Shown here: one piece after another, positions 37,570 to 45,956 of the stretch
Position numbering within the stretch: the first letter of the stretch is position 1
How the letters are laid out: each line of letters begins with the position of its first letter
NCBI RefSeq assembly: GCF_001426905.1
Contig: NZ_LMFQ01000001.1
Span: 434,001 to 498,000 of the forward strand
From: Caulobacter sp. Root1455
GTDB taxonomy: Bacteria > Pseudomonadota > Alphaproteobacteria > Caulobacterales > Caulobacteraceae
Direction: 5' to 3'
DNA: 64,000 bases
Position numbers and translations under genes: made by a program
Notes under the pieces: generated by a model
What the model was told of the DNA's origin: nothing
What the model saw: the letters and a program-made list of their open reading frames with translations, nothing else
Databases searched by the model: none

Positions 37570-40500
37570 ATGCAGCGCAAGGTCCTGGTCGCGACAGTCG
37601 CAACCGCTCCTCTCCTGGCCATGGCGTTCGGCGCTTATGCTGAGACCGTCATCAACACGGCCCGTACGACGCCGATCGCCACGGCGACGGCGACGGCCGC
37701 CGCCGGGCCCGACGACGTGAAGGTCGACACCGGCGGGGGCATCACCCTGACCACGGCCGGGCCGCTGATCACCCTGAACAGCAACAACAAGGTCTCGATC
37801 GGCGGCAACGGCCTGACGAGCGTCGGCGTGAACGACTCCACCGGCGTCCTGATCCAGGGCGGCATGACGGGCTCGGTGATCAACAACGCGGCCATCAGCC
37901 TGACCGAGGACTACACCCCGACCGACGACGACAAGGACGCGTCCGGCGCGGCCAAGCCGGACGGCGATCTCGACGGTCCGTTCGCCAAGGGCTCCAACCG
38001 CTACGGCATCCATCTGGTCGGGCCCGGCGTCTTCACCGGCGACATCACCCAGAGCGCGGGCGGCTCGATCACGATCGAGGGAAACAATTCGGCCGGCATC
38101 TGGCTTGAGACCGGCCAGGTCGGCAACCTGACCACCGGCGGCACGATCAACGTCATCGGCGACAACACCTACGGCGTCCGCGTCGCCGCCCCGGTGACCG
38201 GCAGGGTTTCGATCAACGGCGGCACGACCGTGACCGGCCTGAACGCCACCGGCGTGGCGATCGACGGCGCCGTCAGCGGCGCCGTCATCGTCCAGGGCGG
38301 CGTCACCACCACCGGCTATCGCTACACCACGCGTCCGGCGACCAAGGAATTGCGCGCGATTCTCGACGCCGACGACCTGCTGCAAGGCGGTTCGGCGGTG
38401 CGGGTGACCGCCAATGTCGGGGGCGGGATTTTGCTCGACGCGCCGCCTCTCGACACCGACACGGCCAACACCGACGAGGACGGCGACGGCGTCGCCGACG
38501 CCAGCGAAGGCACCGCGTCGCTGACCACCTACGGCGCGGCCCCGGCCCTGTTGATCGGCTCGGACACCCAGTCGGTCGCCATCGGCGCGGTCGGCACGGG
38601 CGACAACGCCTACGGCCTGATCGCCCGGGGCGGCGTCACCGCCAACGGCGTGTACGACGGCGTCACCGCCACCGGGATCCAGATCGGCGGAAACGCCGGC
38701 CAGACCACGACCATCGCCGGCGGCGCGCGGCTCGACAGCGCGATCACCGCCACCGCCTATGAAGCCAACTCGACCGGCGTCCTGGTCAAGGCCGGCGCGA
38801 CCGCGCCCACCCTGTGGAACCGGGGCGGGATCACCGCCTTCAGCGTCTCCGAAGGCCAGTTCGACTCCCGCGCCGTCGCCATCGACGCCGGCGCCAGCGT
38901 CACCACCCTGCGCAACGCCGGTTCGATCTCGTCCACCCTGGGCGGCGAAAAGGGCAACGCCTATGGCGTGATCGACAACTCGGGCGCCCTGACCACCATC
39001 GAGAACACCGGCCGGATCTCGGCCACGATCGTGCCGACCGACGACAAGGACGACACCGACGACGCCGATCTGCTGGCCAGCAACGAAGTGGTCACCGGCA
39101 AGGCGATCGCCATCGACGTCAGCAAGAACACCACCGGCGTCACCCTGACCCAGTTCGGCGTCAATGACGGCGACGACCTGAAGGACGGCATCGCCGACGC
39201 GGACGCCGACGGCGACGGCGTGGACAACGCGGACGAGCCGACCCTGATCGGCGCGATCAACTTCGGCTCGGGCGCCGACACCTTCAACCTCCAGAACGGC
39301 CTGGTGGTCAGCGATGTCGCCTTCGGGGCCGGCGCCGACGCGCTGAACATCAGCGGCGGCGCCGCCATGCTCGGGGCCGTGCGCGACTCGGACGGCCAGC
39401 TGGCGATCAATATCGGCAAGGGCTCGCTGGGCCTGACCAACGCCGAGACCATCAACGCCACCAGCCTGACCCTGGGCGCGGACGCCAAGATGGCGTTCAC
39501 CGCCGATCCGGCGGCCGGCACGCACACCCAGCTGGTGGTCTCCGGCCCGGTCAACATCGCCGCAGGCGCCCAGCTGGGCCTGCGGCTGACCAGCCTGCTG
39601 ACGACCCCGACCAGCTACACGGTCATCACCGGCGGCACGCTGACGGCCGGCGCGATCAACCAGGACCTGCTGGGCGACACGCCGTACCTGTACGTGGCCG
39701 GCAGCCGAGTCGACACCAACAACGTCTATCTCGACGTGCGTCGCCGCACCGCGACCGAGATCGGCATGAACCAGTCCCAGGCCTCGGCCTACGACGCCAC
39801 CTTCGCGGCGCTGAGCAAGGACGCGGACATCGCCAAGGCCTATCTGGCCCAAACGACCAAGGACGGGCTCCTGGGTCTCTACGACCAGATGATGCCCGAC
39901 CAGGGCGAAGGCTTCTTCGCCGCCATGCAGGACGTCAGCCACGCGATCTCGGTCGCCACGCGCTTCCGCCCCGATCCGGGCGATCGCTACGGGCCCGACA
40001 GCCTGTGGATCCAGGAGATCAACACCCTGGTGCGGCGCGACACCGACGAGACCATGGGTTCGGACACCCAGGCCTTCGGCTTCGTCGGCGGCTACGAAGC
40101 CATGGGCGACGCCGGCGGGGCCCTGGGCCTGACCCTGGCCTATGTCAGCATCGAAGAGCACGACATCGCCGCCAAGGTCGGCGAGCAGACCACCGGCAAC
40201 TTCGTCGAGCTGGGCGCCTACTGGCGCCGGGCGGTCGGCGGCTGGCGCTTCAATCTCGGCGGCGGCGGCGGCTACGGCTGGTACGACGGCGACCGGACGT
40301 TCAACACCGGCGACCTGAACGGCGACGGCGCCGCCGACGTCCAGCGCCACAACAGCGCCAAGTGGAACGGCTCCACGTTCAACGCCTTCGCCGGCATGGC
40401 CTACGAGGCCAAGTTCGGACGCTACTTCACCCGTCCCGAAGCCTCGCTCGACTACCTCTATCTGAGCGAAGGCGAGCGCAAGGAATCCGGCGGCGGCGAC

Positions 40501-40845
40501 GGCTTCGACCAGATCGTCCACAAGCGCAACTCCGACAGCCTGATCGCCGACGCGGGGATCGTGTTCGGCGCCGACTATGGCCGCGACCTGTGGTGGCGCC
40601 CGGAAGTGCGGATCGGCTATCGCCAGCTGCTGGCCGGCGAGATCGGCAACACCGTGGCCCAGTACACCAACGGCGGCGCGCCCTTCACCCTGGCCTCCGG
40701 CACCGACAAGGACGGCGCGGTGACCCTGGGCTTCGCCCTGCGGGCCGGCACGCCGATGTCCTATCTGGCGCTCGAGGCCAACGCCGAGGCGGCCAAGAAG
40801 CAGAAGCGCTACAATCTCAAGCTCACCGGCCGGGCGATGTTCTAG
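37570..40845 (+). CDS. Autotransporter (type V secretion) protein
   Basis: A 1091-residue surface protein. It has a signal peptide of about 24 residues (MQRKVLVATVATAPLLAMAF, cleavage near AYA), a glycine/threonine-rich passenger to about residue 770 with many TGV-and NG-rich strands typical of a beta-helix, and a C-terminal 12-strand barrel domain from about residue 803 ending in RAMF. Two Asp-rich stretches, DTDEDGDGVADASEG (about residue 300) and DADADGDGVDNADEP (about 545), look like thrombospondin type 3 / calcium-binding loops. I chose ATG at 37570 over GTG 37558. A strong terminator follows. Function, perhaps adhesion, is not shown by the sequence. Confidence 0.87.
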   Translation: MQRKVLVATVATAPLLAMAFGAYAETVINTARTTPIATATATAAAGPDDVKVDTGGGITLTTAGPLITLNSNNKVSIGGNGLTSVGVNDSTGVLIQGGMTGSVINNAAISLTEDYTPTDDDKDASGAAKPDGDLDGPFAKGSNRYGIHLVGPGVFTGDITQSAGGSITIEGNNSAGIWLETGQVGNLTTGGTINVIGDNTYGVRVAAPVTGRVSINGGTTVTGLNATGVAIDGAVSGAVIVQGGVTTTGYRYTTRPATKELRAILDADDLLQGGSAVRVTANVGGGILLDAPPLDTDTANTDEDGDGVADASEGTASLTTYGAAPALLIGSDTQSVAIGAVGTGDNAYGLIARGGVTANGVYDGVTATGIQIGGNAGQTTTIAGGARLDSAITATAYEANSTGVLVKAGATAPTLWNRGGITAFSVSEGQFDSRAVAIDAGASVTTLRNAGSISSTLGGEKGNAYGVIDNSGALTTIENTGRISATIVPTDDKDDTDDADLLASNEVVTGKAIAIDVSKNTTGVTLTQFGVNDGDDLKDGIADADADGDGVDNADEPTLIGAINFGSGADTFNLQNGLVVSDVAFGAGADALNISGGAAMLGAVRDSDGQLAINIGKGSLGLTNAETINATSLTLGADAKMAFTADPAAGTHTQLVVSGPVNIAAGAQLGLRLTSLLTTPTSYTVITGGTLTAGAINQDLLGDTPYLYVAGSRVDTNNVYLDVRRRTATEIGMNQSQASAYDATFAALSKDADIAKAYLAQTTKDGLLGLYDQMMPDQGEGFFAAMQDVSHAISVATRFRPDPGDRYGPDSLWIQEINTLVRRDTDETMGSDTQAFGFVGGYEAMGDAGGALGLTLAYVSIEEHDIAAKVGEQTTGNFVELGAYWRRAVGGWRFNLGGGGGYGWYDGDRTFNTGDLNGDGAADVQRHNSAKWNGSTFNAFAGMAYEAKFGRYFTRPEASLDYLYLSEGERKESGGGDGFDQIVHKRNSDSLIADAGIVFGADYGRDLWWRPEVRIGYRQLLAGEIGNTVAQYTNGGAPFTLASGTDKDGAVTLGFALRAGTPMSYLALEANAEAAKKQKRYNLKLTGRAMF

Positions 40846-40899
40846 GCCTCGCCGCTCCCCCTGGACTTCGGGGGCGAATATGACGAACACTGATGAACA

Positions 40900-40928
40900 G
40901 GGCCCGCGCTTCGGCGCGGGCCCTTTTT
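40900..40928 (+). terminator. Intrinsic terminator after the autotransporter
   Basis: A perfect 10-bp GC stem GGGCCCGCGC / GCGCGGGCCC around a TTCG tetraloop is followed directly by five T residues. It is the clearest intrinsic terminator in the window. Confidence 0.92.
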
Positions 40929-41080
40929 CGTTCTGGATTCCAGTAGCTTGACCATGCGCCGAGCAAGGGCCTGAAGGAAAACTCAAAGCCTCGCGGGCTT
41001 ATCTCTATTTAACACGTAGGAATAATCGTCTTTTGTCCAATCGAACCCGGCGCCGGCCAAGGCGTCGAGAGGGGAACAGC

Positions 41081-42544
41081 ATGACCAAGACCCAGACCGT
41101 CCTCCGCACGGCCCTGATCGCCGGAGCCTCGCTTCTGGCCCTCGCCGGCGCGGCGCACGCCCAAGCCGGCCAGGGGGGGGCGGCCGTCCAGACCCCCGAG
41201 CAGCAACAGGCCCGCATCGAAGCCCTGGAGGCCCAGCTCGAGGCGCTGTCCAGCCAGATCGCCGACCTGAAGGCCGCCACCGCCGCCAGCCTGAAGGACG
41301 TGCGCACCGCCCAGGCGGCCACCACCGTCAGCGTCGCCAACGGCAAGCCGACCATCGCCTCGGGCGACGGCGCCTTCAGCGCCAACATTCACGCGGTGAT
41401 GCAGCTGGACGCCACCTGGTACAATCAGGACAGCGGCCTGCCCGCCTCGACGGTCGGCCGCGACCTGAACAGCGGCACGAACTTCCGCCGGGCCCGCCTG
41501 GGCGTCGACGGCAAGGCGTTCAAGAACTTCGAATACGGGGTCCTGCTGGACTTCGGCGGCTCGGGCGTCGACGGCCCCGGCGCGCTGCAGGAGATCTACC
41601 TGCAGTACAACTACGCCCCCTTCAAGGTTCGGGTCGGGGCCTTCGCGCCGAACCTGGGCCTGGAGGACGCGGCCTCGACCAACGGCTCGCTGTTCCCCGA
41701 GCGGGCTTCGGGCGCGGAAGCGGCCCGCGGCCTGGCCGGCGCCGACCGCCGCATCGCCCTGCAGGGCCAGGCCGTCGGCGAGCGCTGGATCGTCTCGGGC
41801 GCGGTGACCGGCGCCAAGACCGGCGACGGCGCCACCTTCGACGAGCAGCTGGGCTATGTCGGCCGCGTCGCCTTCATCCCGTTCAAGGGCCATGACTGGC
41901 TGACCCATGTCGGCGTCAACACCAGCCGGATCGTCCAGCCCGCCCAGATCGCCGCGGCCGGCGCCTATCCGATCACCGTGGAAGACCGCCCCGAGCTGCG
42001 CACCGACGGCACGCGCCTGGTCAGCTCCGGCGCGATCGACTCGTCGGGCGCCCGCCACTACGGCTTCGAACTGGCCGCCCAGAAGAAGAACTTCCTGATC
42101 CAGGGCGAGTATTTCGACATCGCCCTGGACCGCCGCAACAAGCCCGCCAACCTCACCGACCCGAAGTTCTCGGGCTGGTACGTCGAGGGCGGCTGGGTGC
42201 TGACCGGCGAGCAGCGCAAGTACAACCCCGCCAACTTCGCCTTCGACGCCCCGCCCGTCGCCAATCCGTTCGATCCCAAGACCGGCCAGTGGGGCGCCTG
42301 GGAGCTGGCGGCCCGCTATTCGGTGCTCGACCTGAACCACCACGAATACGCGACCGTGGCGGCCGACCGGGTGCGCGGCGGCCTGCAGGAGATCGCCACC
42401 GTCGGCCTGAACTGGTTCCCCAACTCGGTGACCAAGTTCTCGCTGGACTATCTGGACGTCGACATCGACCGTCGCGACGCGGCGGGCGTTCAGATCGGGC
42501 AGAGCTACAAGGCCGTCAACCTGCGCAGCCAATACGCGTTCTAG
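41081..42544 (+). CDS. OprP/OprO-type anion porin
   Basis: A 487-residue outer membrane protein. It has a signal peptide (TALIAGASLLALAGAAHA), an N-terminal coiled coil of about 40 residues (ARIEALEAQLEALSSQIADL) that would form a periplasmic trimer stalk, and a 16-strand barrel of the phosphate-selective porin O/P family ending in SQYAF. Motifs include FRRARLGVDGKAFKNFEYG and QEIYLQYNYAPFKVRVGAF. OprP relatives carry phosphate or polyphosphate; the next gene encodes a sulfate-binding protein, so sulfate is an equal possibility. GAGAGGGGA precedes the ATG. No Pho box was seen in 40929-41080. Confidence 0.9.
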   Translation: MTKTQTVLRTALIAGASLLALAGAAHAQAGQGGAAVQTPEQQQARIEALEAQLEALSSQIADLKAATAASLKDVRTAQAATTVSVANGKPTIASGDGAFSANIHAVMQLDATWYNQDSGLPASTVGRDLNSGTNFRRARLGVDGKAFKNFEYGVLLDFGGSGVDGPGALQEIYLQYNYAPFKVRVGAFAPNLGLEDAASTNGSLFPERASGAEAARGLAGADRRIALQGQAVGERWIVSGAVTGAKTGDGATFDEQLGYVGRVAFIPFKGHDWLTHVGVNTSRIVQPAQIAAAGAYPITVEDRPELRTDGTRLVSSGAIDSSGARHYGFELAAQKKNFLIQGEYFDIALDRRNKPANLTDPKFSGWYVEGGWVLTGEQRKYNPANFAFDAPPVANPFDPKTGQWGAWELAARYSVLDLNHHEYATVAADRVRGGLQEIATVGLNWFPNSVTKFSLDYLDVDIDRRDAAGVQIGQSYKAVNLRSQYAF

Positions 42545-42556
42545 GCATGAACGGAG

Positions 42557-42603
42557 CCACGTTCCCGCCCGGCGGGGACGTGGATCGGCGCCGCGGCGGC
42601 GCC
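42557..42603 (+). promoter_or_regulatory. Intercistronic hairpins between porin and binding-protein genes
   Basis: Two strong hairpins lie 12 bp after the porin stop: 42557-42569 with 42571-42583 (up to 13 pairs including one G-T) and the near-perfect palindrome 42587-42603. No T-tract follows. They could shield the porin mRNA 3' end from decay or reduce read-through into the sulfate-binding protein gene. Confidence 0.5.
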
Positions 42604-42667
42604 GCCAGCCAGGGCCGGGTTGGTCGCAAGCGTACAAGATCCACCTTCTCAAGCGAGCGACATCGCC

Positions 42668-43720
42668 ATGATCAAAGATCTCAAGACCCCCACGCGACGC
42701 GGTCTTCTGGGTTCGGCCACGGCCAGGGCCGCGGCCCTGGCGGTCCCCGCCGCCCTGGCCGGTCCGGCCCGCGCCCAGGGCGTCAAGCCGCTGACCCTGC
42801 TCAATGTCAGCTACGACCCGACCCGCGAGCTCTACAAGGACGTCAACGCCGCCTACGCCAAGTACTGGAAGCAAAAGGTCGGCCAGGACCTGACCATCAA
42901 CCAGAGCCATGGCGGTTCGGGCAAGCAGGCCCGGTCGGTGATCGACGGCCTGCAGGCCGACGTCGTCACCCTGGCGCTGGCCTACGACATCGACGAGATC
43001 GCCGCCAGGGCCAGGCTTCTGCCGGCCAACTGGCAGTCGCGCCTGCCCAACAACTCCACCCCCTACACCTCGACGATCGTGTTCCTGGTCCGCAAGGGCA
43101 ATCCCTGGAGGATCAAGGACTGGGGCGACCTGATCAAGCCGGGCATCGACGTGATCACCCCCAACCCCAAGACCTCGGGCGGGGCGCGCTGGAACTACCT
43201 GGCCGCCTGGGCCTGGGCCCTGAAGCAGCCGGGCGGCAACCCCGCCAAGGCCGAGGCCTTCGTCGGCGAGCTGTTCCGCCACGTGCCGGTTCTCGACACC
43301 GGGGCGCGCGGCGCGACGACCAGCTTCACCCAGCGCGGCCTGGGCGACGTGCTGCTGTCGTGGGAGAACGAGGCCTACCTCGCCCAGGAGGAGCTGCCGG
43401 GCAAGTTCGACATCGTCTATCCGTCGATCTCGATCCTGGCCGAGCCGCCAGTGGCTCTGATCGACAAGAACGTCGACCGCCACAAGACCCGGCTGGCGGC
43501 CGAGGGCTATCTGAACTTCCTCTACAGCCCCATCGCCCAGGACCTGATCGGCAAGAACCACTACCGCCCGCGCAACGCCCAGGCGGCGGCCAAGTACGCC
43601 GGCAAGTTCAAGTCCCTTCCGCTGGTCACCATCGACGACACCTTCGGCGGGTGGAAGAAGGCCCAGGCCGCCCACTTCGCCGACGGCGGCCTGTTCGACA
43701 AGATCTACCGGCCGAAATAG
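42668..43720 (+). CDS. sbp: Sulfate ABC transporter substrate-binding protein
   Basis: A 350-residue periplasmic binding protein. The leader [20 protein letters not shown] looks like a Tat/Sec-type signal. The mature part has the family signature [63 protein letters not shown] and [17 protein letters not shown] residues near 240, all typical of Sbp/CysP. It binds sulfate or thiosulfate for a CysTWA importer, but no permease or ATPase genes are adjacent. It follows the porin gene by 123 bp and is closed by a strong hairpin. Confidence 0.93.
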   Translation: MIKDLKTPTRRGLLGSATARAAALAVPAALAGPARAQGVKPLTLLNVSYDPTRELYKDVNAAYAKYWKQKVGQDLTINQSHGGSGKQARSVIDGLQADVVTLALAYDIDEIAARARLLPANWQSRLPNNSTPYTSTIVFLVRKGNPWRIKDWGDLIKPGIDVITPNPKTSGGARWNYLAAWAWALKQPGGNPAKAEAFVGELFRHVPVLDTGARGATTSFTQRGLGDVLLSWENEAYLAQEELPGKFDIVYPSISILAEPPVALIDKNVDRHKTRLAAEGYLNFLYSPIAQDLIGKNHYRPRNAQAAAKYAGKFKSLPLVTIDDTFGGWKKAQAAHFADGGLFDKIYRPK

Positions 43721-43753
43721 GACGCGCCTTCAGGTCCTTCGGACCCCAAGGGC

Positions 43754-43796
43754 CGTGACGGCGGAAACTCCGAGAGTTTCCGCCGTCACGCATTTT
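43754..43796 (+). terminator. Long perfect hairpin after sbp
   Basis: A stem of 16-18 perfect pairs (43754-43771 region with 43773-43790) closed by a 3-5-base loop is followed by CATTTT. It lies between sbp and the lovK promoter and very probably terminates the porin-sbp transcript. Confidence 0.8.
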
Positions 43797-43808
43797 AGGC
43801 CAATGTCT

Positions 43809-43833
43809 GGAACCCGACTCCGACGTCGGCGTT
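43809..43833 (+). promoter_or_regulatory. EcfG/SigT-type promoter for lovK-lovR
   Basis: GGAAC (43809-43813) and CGTT (43830-43833) are separated by exactly 16 bases, the consensus of the alphaproteobacterial general stress sigma factor (SigT in Caulobacter). It lies 43 bp before the lovK ATG. Known work links LovK and LovR to SigT-dependent stress control, which fits. Confidence 0.8.
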
Positions 43834-43876
43834 TCGGGGAACCACGGGGCATGTCAACAAGTCGGGCGTCCAACGA

Positions 43877-44998
43877 ATGACGGACACATTGCGGTCGGAA
43901 CGCGCGGCCGAGGAATTGGCCGCCGAGCATGGGGTCGGCGATCCGTTCGCGGCGGCGATCCGCGCCACCCGCATGGCGATGGTCGTCACCGACGCGAGCC
44001 AGGCCGACAATCCGATCATCTTCGCCAACGACGCCTTCCTGGCCCTGACCGGCTACCGCCGCGACGAGGTGATCGGCCGCAACTGCCGCTTCCTGCAGGG
44101 ACCCGACACCGACCCGGCCAGCATCGAGGCGATGCGGCGCGCCGTCGCCGACGGCCAGGACATGGCGATCGACATCCTCAACTACCGCAAGGACGGCACC
44201 ACCTTCTGGAACGCCCTCTATCTGTCGCCCGTGCGCAGCAAGGCCGGCGAGATCGTCTATTTCTTCGGCTCGCAATTGAACATCAGCGACAGGAAGCGCG
44301 CCGAATTGGAGCTGGGCGACACCCGCGAGCGGCTGGAGGCGGCCGTCGAGGCCCGCACCGCCGACCTGACCCAGGCGCTGCAGCAGAAGACCGCCCTGCT
44401 CCACGAGGTCGATCACCGGGTCAAGAACAACCTCCAGCTCATCTCCTCCCTGCTGCTGCTGCAGAACCGCCGCGTCACCGACCCGGCGGTCAAGAGCCAC
44501 CTGCGCGGCATGCTGGAGCGGGTCAGCGCCATCGCCACGGTGCACCGCCGCCTGTTCCAGAGCGAGGACGTCGAGCGCTTCGACGTCGCGGCCTTCGTGC
44601 GCGATCTGGTCAGCGACATGATGGGCGGGGCGCGGCGCGACGACATCAAGGTCCGCCTGGACCTGGAGCGCGTCGACATCGCCGCCTCCAAGGCCGCGCC
44701 CCTGGCCCTGGTGATCAGCGAACTGTTCTCCAACGCCCTTCGCCACGCCTTCCCGCCGGAAGCGATGGCGGGGCGGACCGGCGAGGTGTTTGTCGGAATC
44801 ACGCGGCAAGATGCGGATTTCCGGATCGAAATCACCGATAACGGCGTTGGGGTGGAGAATTCCGCATCGTCGGGCGGATTCGGTCTGACCATCGTCCAGC
44901 TGCTCTGCCAGCAGCTGAAGGCGCGTCCCCAGACCACGCCCGCCGATCCTGGAACCCGCGTCGTGGTGTATCTGCCGGTCAATGGCGTTCATCACTGA
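43877..44998 (+). CDS. lovK: LOV-domain blue-light sensor histidine kinase
   Basis: A 373-residue soluble kinase. The LOV (PAS) domain at residues 25-135 binds flavin and has the photoadduct motif GRNCRFLQG with Cys70. After a helical linker (ELELGDTRERLEAAVEAR) comes a HisKA_2-type dimer/phospho-acceptor motif LLHEVDHRVKNNLQLISSLLLL with His180, then an ATPase domain with ELFSNALRHAFP (N-box) and ITDNGVG. Both numbered residues match Caulobacter LovK. Light increases its activity; with LovR it modulates the general stress response and adhesion. The gene lies behind a SigT-type promoter and 18 bp before lovR. Confidence 0.95.
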   Translation: MTDTLRSERAAEELAAEHGVGDPFAAAIRATRMAMVVTDASQADNPIIFANDAFLALTGYRRDEVIGRNCRFLQGPDTDPASIEAMRRAVADGQDMAIDILNYRKDGTTFWNALYLSPVRSKAGEIVYFFGSQLNISDRKRAELELGDTRERLEAAVEARTADLTQALQQKTALLHEVDHRVKNNLQLISSLLLLQNRRVTDPAVKSHLRGMLERVSAIATVHRRLFQSEDVERFDVAAFVRDLVSDMMGGARRDDIKVRLDLERVDIAASKAAPLALVISELFSNALRHAFPPEAMAGRTGEVFVGITRQDADFRIEITDNGVGVENSASSGGFGLTIVQLLCQQLKARPQTTPADPGTRVVVYLPVNGVHH

Positions 44999-45016
44999 GA
45001 TAGGTTGGATTTTGTG

Positions 45017-45493
45017 ATGGACGAGCGCCCGCTCGATGTCTTGATCGTGGAGGACGAGGTTCTGCTGGCCACCGAGCTGGAGTTCCTGGTCGGGGAAGTC
45101 GGCTGCAACGCCGTCGGCCTGGCCATGAGCTCGGACGAGGCGGTGGCCATGGCCAACGACCTGCGTCCCGACCTGGCCCTGGTCGACGTCCACCTGCGCG
45201 ACGGCCCGACCGGCGTCGAGGTGGTGCGCAAGATTCATGACGATTGCGGCGGCGTGGCCCTGTTCATGACCGCCAACGTCAAACGCCTGCCCGACGACTT
45301 CGCCGGCGCCTGCGGGGTGATCGGCAAGCCCTATTCCGAGCACGGCGTGAAGACCGCCCTGGCCTATCTGACCATCTGCCTGCGCGAAGGCCGGGCCCCG
45401 AGCCCGCCGCCGATCGGCCTGGAGCTGTCGCCGGCCTATGCCGAGCGCTGGGGCGTGACCGCCCTGCTCCGCGCTGTCCCGCACGCTGTCTAG
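45017..45493 (+). CDS. lovR: Single-domain response regulator
   Basis: A 158-residue receiver-only protein. It shows VLIVEDEVLLATELEFLV (acid pocket), the phospho-acceptor in LALVDVHLRDG (Asp57 from this start), FMTANVKRLP and VIGKPYSEHGVKTALAYL with the conserved Lys. In Caulobacter LovR works with LovK to repress the SigT response and can act as phosphate sink. I chose ATG at 45017; GTG 45014 and TTG 45005 are in-frame alternatives. A short C-terminal tail of 35 residues extends beyond the receiver domain. Confidence 0.92.
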   Translation: MDERPLDVLIVEDEVLLATELEFLVGEVGCNAVGLAMSSDEAVAMANDLRPDLALVDVHLRDGPTGVEVVRKIHDDCGGVALFMTANVKRLPDDFAGACGVIGKPYSEHGVKTALAYLTICLREGRAPSPPPIGLELSPAYAERWGVTALLRAVPHAV

Positions 45494-45496
45494 GGT

Positions 45497-45772
45497 GTGA
45501 GCGCCAACCTCGCCGCCTCGGTCGTGGGCACGGCCGCCGCCCTGCTGTCGATCACCAGCTTCGCCCCGCAGATCATCAAGATCTGGCGCGAGAAGGACGC
45601 CTCGTCGGTGTCGCTGCGCACCTATGTGGTCACCGTCACCGGCTTTTCCTGCTGGATCGCCTATGGGGTGATGATCAAGGCCTGGCCGGTGATCGCCTCC
45701 AACACCGCCTGCCTGCTGATGTCGGGCGCGGTGCTGGCGCTCAAGTGGCGGTTCGGCCGGGAGGGCCATTGA
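45497..45772 (+). CDS. SemiSWEET-type PQ-loop transporter
   Basis: A 91-residue membrane protein with three helices. The PQ-loop motif SFAPQIIKIWREKDASSVSLRTY spans helix 1 and its loop, and helix 2 starts FSCWIAYGV. SemiSWEETs form dimers that move sugars such as glucose or sucrose down a gradient. The start is GTG at 45497, three bases after the lovR stop, so it may be co-transcribed with lovK-lovR. That link to the light/stress pair is only positional. Confidence 0.88.
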   Translation: MSANLAASVVGTAAALLSITSFAPQIIKIWREKDASSVSLRTYVVTVTGFSCWIAYGVMIKAWPVIASNTACLLMSGAVLALKWRFGREGH

Positions 45773-45782
45773 GCCTTCTGAT

Positions 45783-45894
45783 GTTGTCATCCCGGGCGAA
45801 GCGAAGCGTAGACCCGAGACCCAGGTGAACAGCGCCGCATCGGCCCAGTCCTCTGGGTCCCGGACAGCCTCTGCGAGGCTTCCGGGATGACAAC
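45783..45894. repeat. Intergenic inverted repeat, family E
   Basis: The outer arms GTTGTCATCCCGG and CCGGGATGACAAC are perfect complements. An inner pair GACCCAG / CTGGGTC lies between. The arms share the GTCATCCCGG core with family D (12263, 58735), so D and E may be variants of one element. It fills the gap between the SemiSWEET gene and argB. Confidence 0.88.
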
Positions 45895-45956
45895 GCTGGT
45901 TAGAGACGCGAAACCCTAGGGCCTGTCCGAGCCCCCCTCAAAACTTCAGGCGACGC

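Noticed and set aside
37471..40986. A 1171-codon frame opposite the autotransporter
   Set aside because: Composition is dominated by Gly, Val, Asp, Ala and Arg in the way typical of antisense shadows; the plus strand has a signal peptide and barrel.
40929..41080. Possible Pho box before the OprP/O-type porin
   Set aside because: No CTGTCAT-like direct repeats found, so phosphate control of the porin is not supported by the sequence.
41009..43675. An 888-codon frame opposite the porin and sbp genes
   Set aside because: It crosses the strong intercistronic hairpins and two clear family members on the other strand; no domain is seen.
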